6,143 nt of DNA. Source: Fimbriiglobus sp. GTDB taxonomy: Bacteria; Planctomycetota; Planctomycetia; Gemmatales; Gemmataceae. This document shows positions 5,215 to 6,143 of the stretch, piece after piece. How positions within the stretch are numbered: the first letter of the stretch is position 1; each line of letters begins with the position of its first letter. The DNA is taken from positions 1-6,143 of the forward strand of contig JANXTD010000377.1 of the NCBI GenBank assembly GCA_025352585.1. Direction: 5' to 3'. The position numbers and the translations under genes are program-made. Below the pieces are notes generated by a model that made no database searches, was not told where the DNA came from, and saw only the letters and a list, made by a program, of their open reading frames with translations.

Positions 5215-6143
5215 ATGGCGACCGGCAACGTGACCACCGTGATCCTCGCCGGCGGCAAGGGCACGCGCCTCGAGCCGCTGACCCGCGACCGCGCCAAGCC
5301 GGCCGTGCCGTTCTGCGGCATCTACCGCATCATCGACTTCACCCTGTCGAACTGCCTCAACAGCGGCCTCCGCCGCATCCTCGTGCTCACGCAGTTCAAG
5401 TCGCGCAGCCTCGACCGCCACATCCGCCGCGGCTGGAACTTCCTCAGCCCCGAGATGGACGAGTCGATCGAGGTCTTGCCGCCGCAGCAGCGCATCGACA
5501 CCAACTGGTACAAGGGCACCGCCGACGCCCTGTACCAAAACATCTACAGCATCGAGAAGGACAAGCCCGACGAGATCGTCATCCTGGCCGGCGACCACAT
5601 CTACAAGATGGACTACCGCCGCATGGTCGAGGCGCACCGCGCCACGGGGGCCGAGCTGACGATCGGCTGCATCCCCGTGCCGCTGGGCGAGGTCGATCAG
5701 TTCGGCGTGGTCCGCACCCACTCCGACGGCCGCGTCTCGGGCTTCGACGAGAAGCCGGCGCACGCCCCGCCGATGCCCGGCGACCCCGACCACGCCCTGG
5801 GTTCGATGGGGATCTACGTCTTCTCGACCCACACGCTTTTCGAGCAGTTGTGCGAGGACGCGGCCAAGCCCGACAGCGCCCACGACTTCGGCCGCGACAT
5901 CATCCCCGCGATGATCTCCGGCGGCTACCGCGTCTACTCGCACCTGCTCCAGGACGAGAACCGCAAGGCCCGGCCCTACTGGCGCGACGTAGGAACGTTG
6001 GACGCCTTCTACCAGGCGAACCTCGACCTGATCGACGTGGACCCGCAACTGAACCTGTACGACGCGAACTGGCCGATCCGCACGGTCCACAGTCAATCGC
6101 CGCCGCCGAAGTTCGTCTTCCAGGAACCCGGCCCCGACGGCGT
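5215..6143 (+). CDS. glgC: Glucose-1-phosphate adenylyltransferase (partial, C-terminus beyond right edge)
   Basis: This is ADP-glucose pyrophosphorylase, which makes ADP-glucose and PPi from ATP and glucose-1-phosphate, the committed step of bacterial glycogen synthesis. The window holds 309 codons from ATG 5215, against 431 aa for the E. coli enzyme, so nearly the whole catalytic domain is here and the C-terminal beta-helix domain is missing. Motifs in order are LAGGKGTRLEPLT (11-23), RAKPAVPF (26-33), RIIDFTLSNCLNSG (38-51), NWYKGTADA (97-105), ILAGDHIYKMDY (123-134), FDEKP (177-181) with the glucose-1-phosphate lysine at 180, SMGIYVF (197-203), HDFGRDIIP (223-231) and YWRDVGT (255-261). 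Asp25 occupies the position of E. coli Lys39, an allosteric fructose-1,6-bisphosphate residue, and FCG replaces FGG at 33-35. The start lies two bases after the glycosyltransferase stop and lacks a strong Shine-Dalgarno, consistent with translational coupling. Confidence 0.93.
   Translation, partial: MATGNVTTVILAGGKGTRLEPLTRDRAKPAVPFCGIYRIIDFTLSNCLNSGLRRILVLTQFKSRSLDRHIRRGWNFLSPEMDESIEVLPPQQRIDTNWYKGTADALYQNIYSIEKDKPDEIVILAGDHIYKMDYRRMVEAHRATGAELTIGCIPVPLGEVDQFGVVRTHSDGRVSGFDEKPAHAPPMPGDPDHALGSMGIYVFSTHTLFEQLCEDAAKPDSAHDFGRDIIPAMISGGYRVYSHLLQDENRKARPYWRDVGTLDAFYQANLDLIDVDPQLNLYDANWPIRTVHSQSPPPKFVFQEPGPDG

Noticed and set aside
5209..6096. 295-codon minus-strand open frame opposite glgC
   Set aside because: glgC carries every catalytic motif on the plus strand. 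The antisense frame is a compositional artefact.

Overview
The window is very GC-rich, codes densely on both strands, and contains two gene blocks that diverge around a tRNA gene. The gene set is an LptF/LptG-type lipopolysaccharide-export permease, a secreted multidomain thioredoxin-like protein, a membrane-anchored tyrosine/dual-specificity-type phosphatase, a GT4 glycosyltransferase and a bacterial GlgC. This points to a diderm bacterium. The protein style, especially the long secreted thioredoxin-like protein and the GT4 subtype, resembles Planctomycetes of the Gemmata type. That placement is inference from sequence feel, not a database match.

Left block (about 1-3192, minus strand, read right to left): a secreted 540-aa protein with a CPPC active site comes first. 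A 218-aa phosphatase with an N-terminal hydrophobic segment and an HCX5R active site follows. Last is an LptF/LptG permease whose GTG start overlaps the phosphatase stop by four bases. The permease runs off the left edge just before its second group of membrane helices. All three proteins are predicted to work at or outside the inner membrane. A sigma70-like promoter candidate and a good ribosome-binding site in the gap before the phosphatase suggest that the phosphatase-permease pair can also be transcribed on its own.

Centre (3251-3418, minus strand): a complete stand-alone tRNA-Leu(GAG) unit, with a near-consensus promoter, a class II tRNA and a strong intrinsic terminator. The terminator separates the tRNA from the left block.

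Right block (3560-6143, plus strand): hypoxanthine phosphoribosyltransferase (hpt), then a GT4-like glycosyltransferase 12 bases later, then glgC (ADP-glucose synthase) 2 bases after that, which is cut off by the right edge. The tight spacing suggests one operon joining purine salvage to nucleotide-sugar and glucan metabolism. The glycosyltransferase departs from the usual GT4 pattern at two donor-site positions.

Most of the window is ordinary chromosomal gene content. I found no mobile element, CRISPR array, defence system or clearly novel system. The points most worth checking are the left-block partnership, the atypical GT4 donor site, and the start site and internal promoter of the phosphatase.
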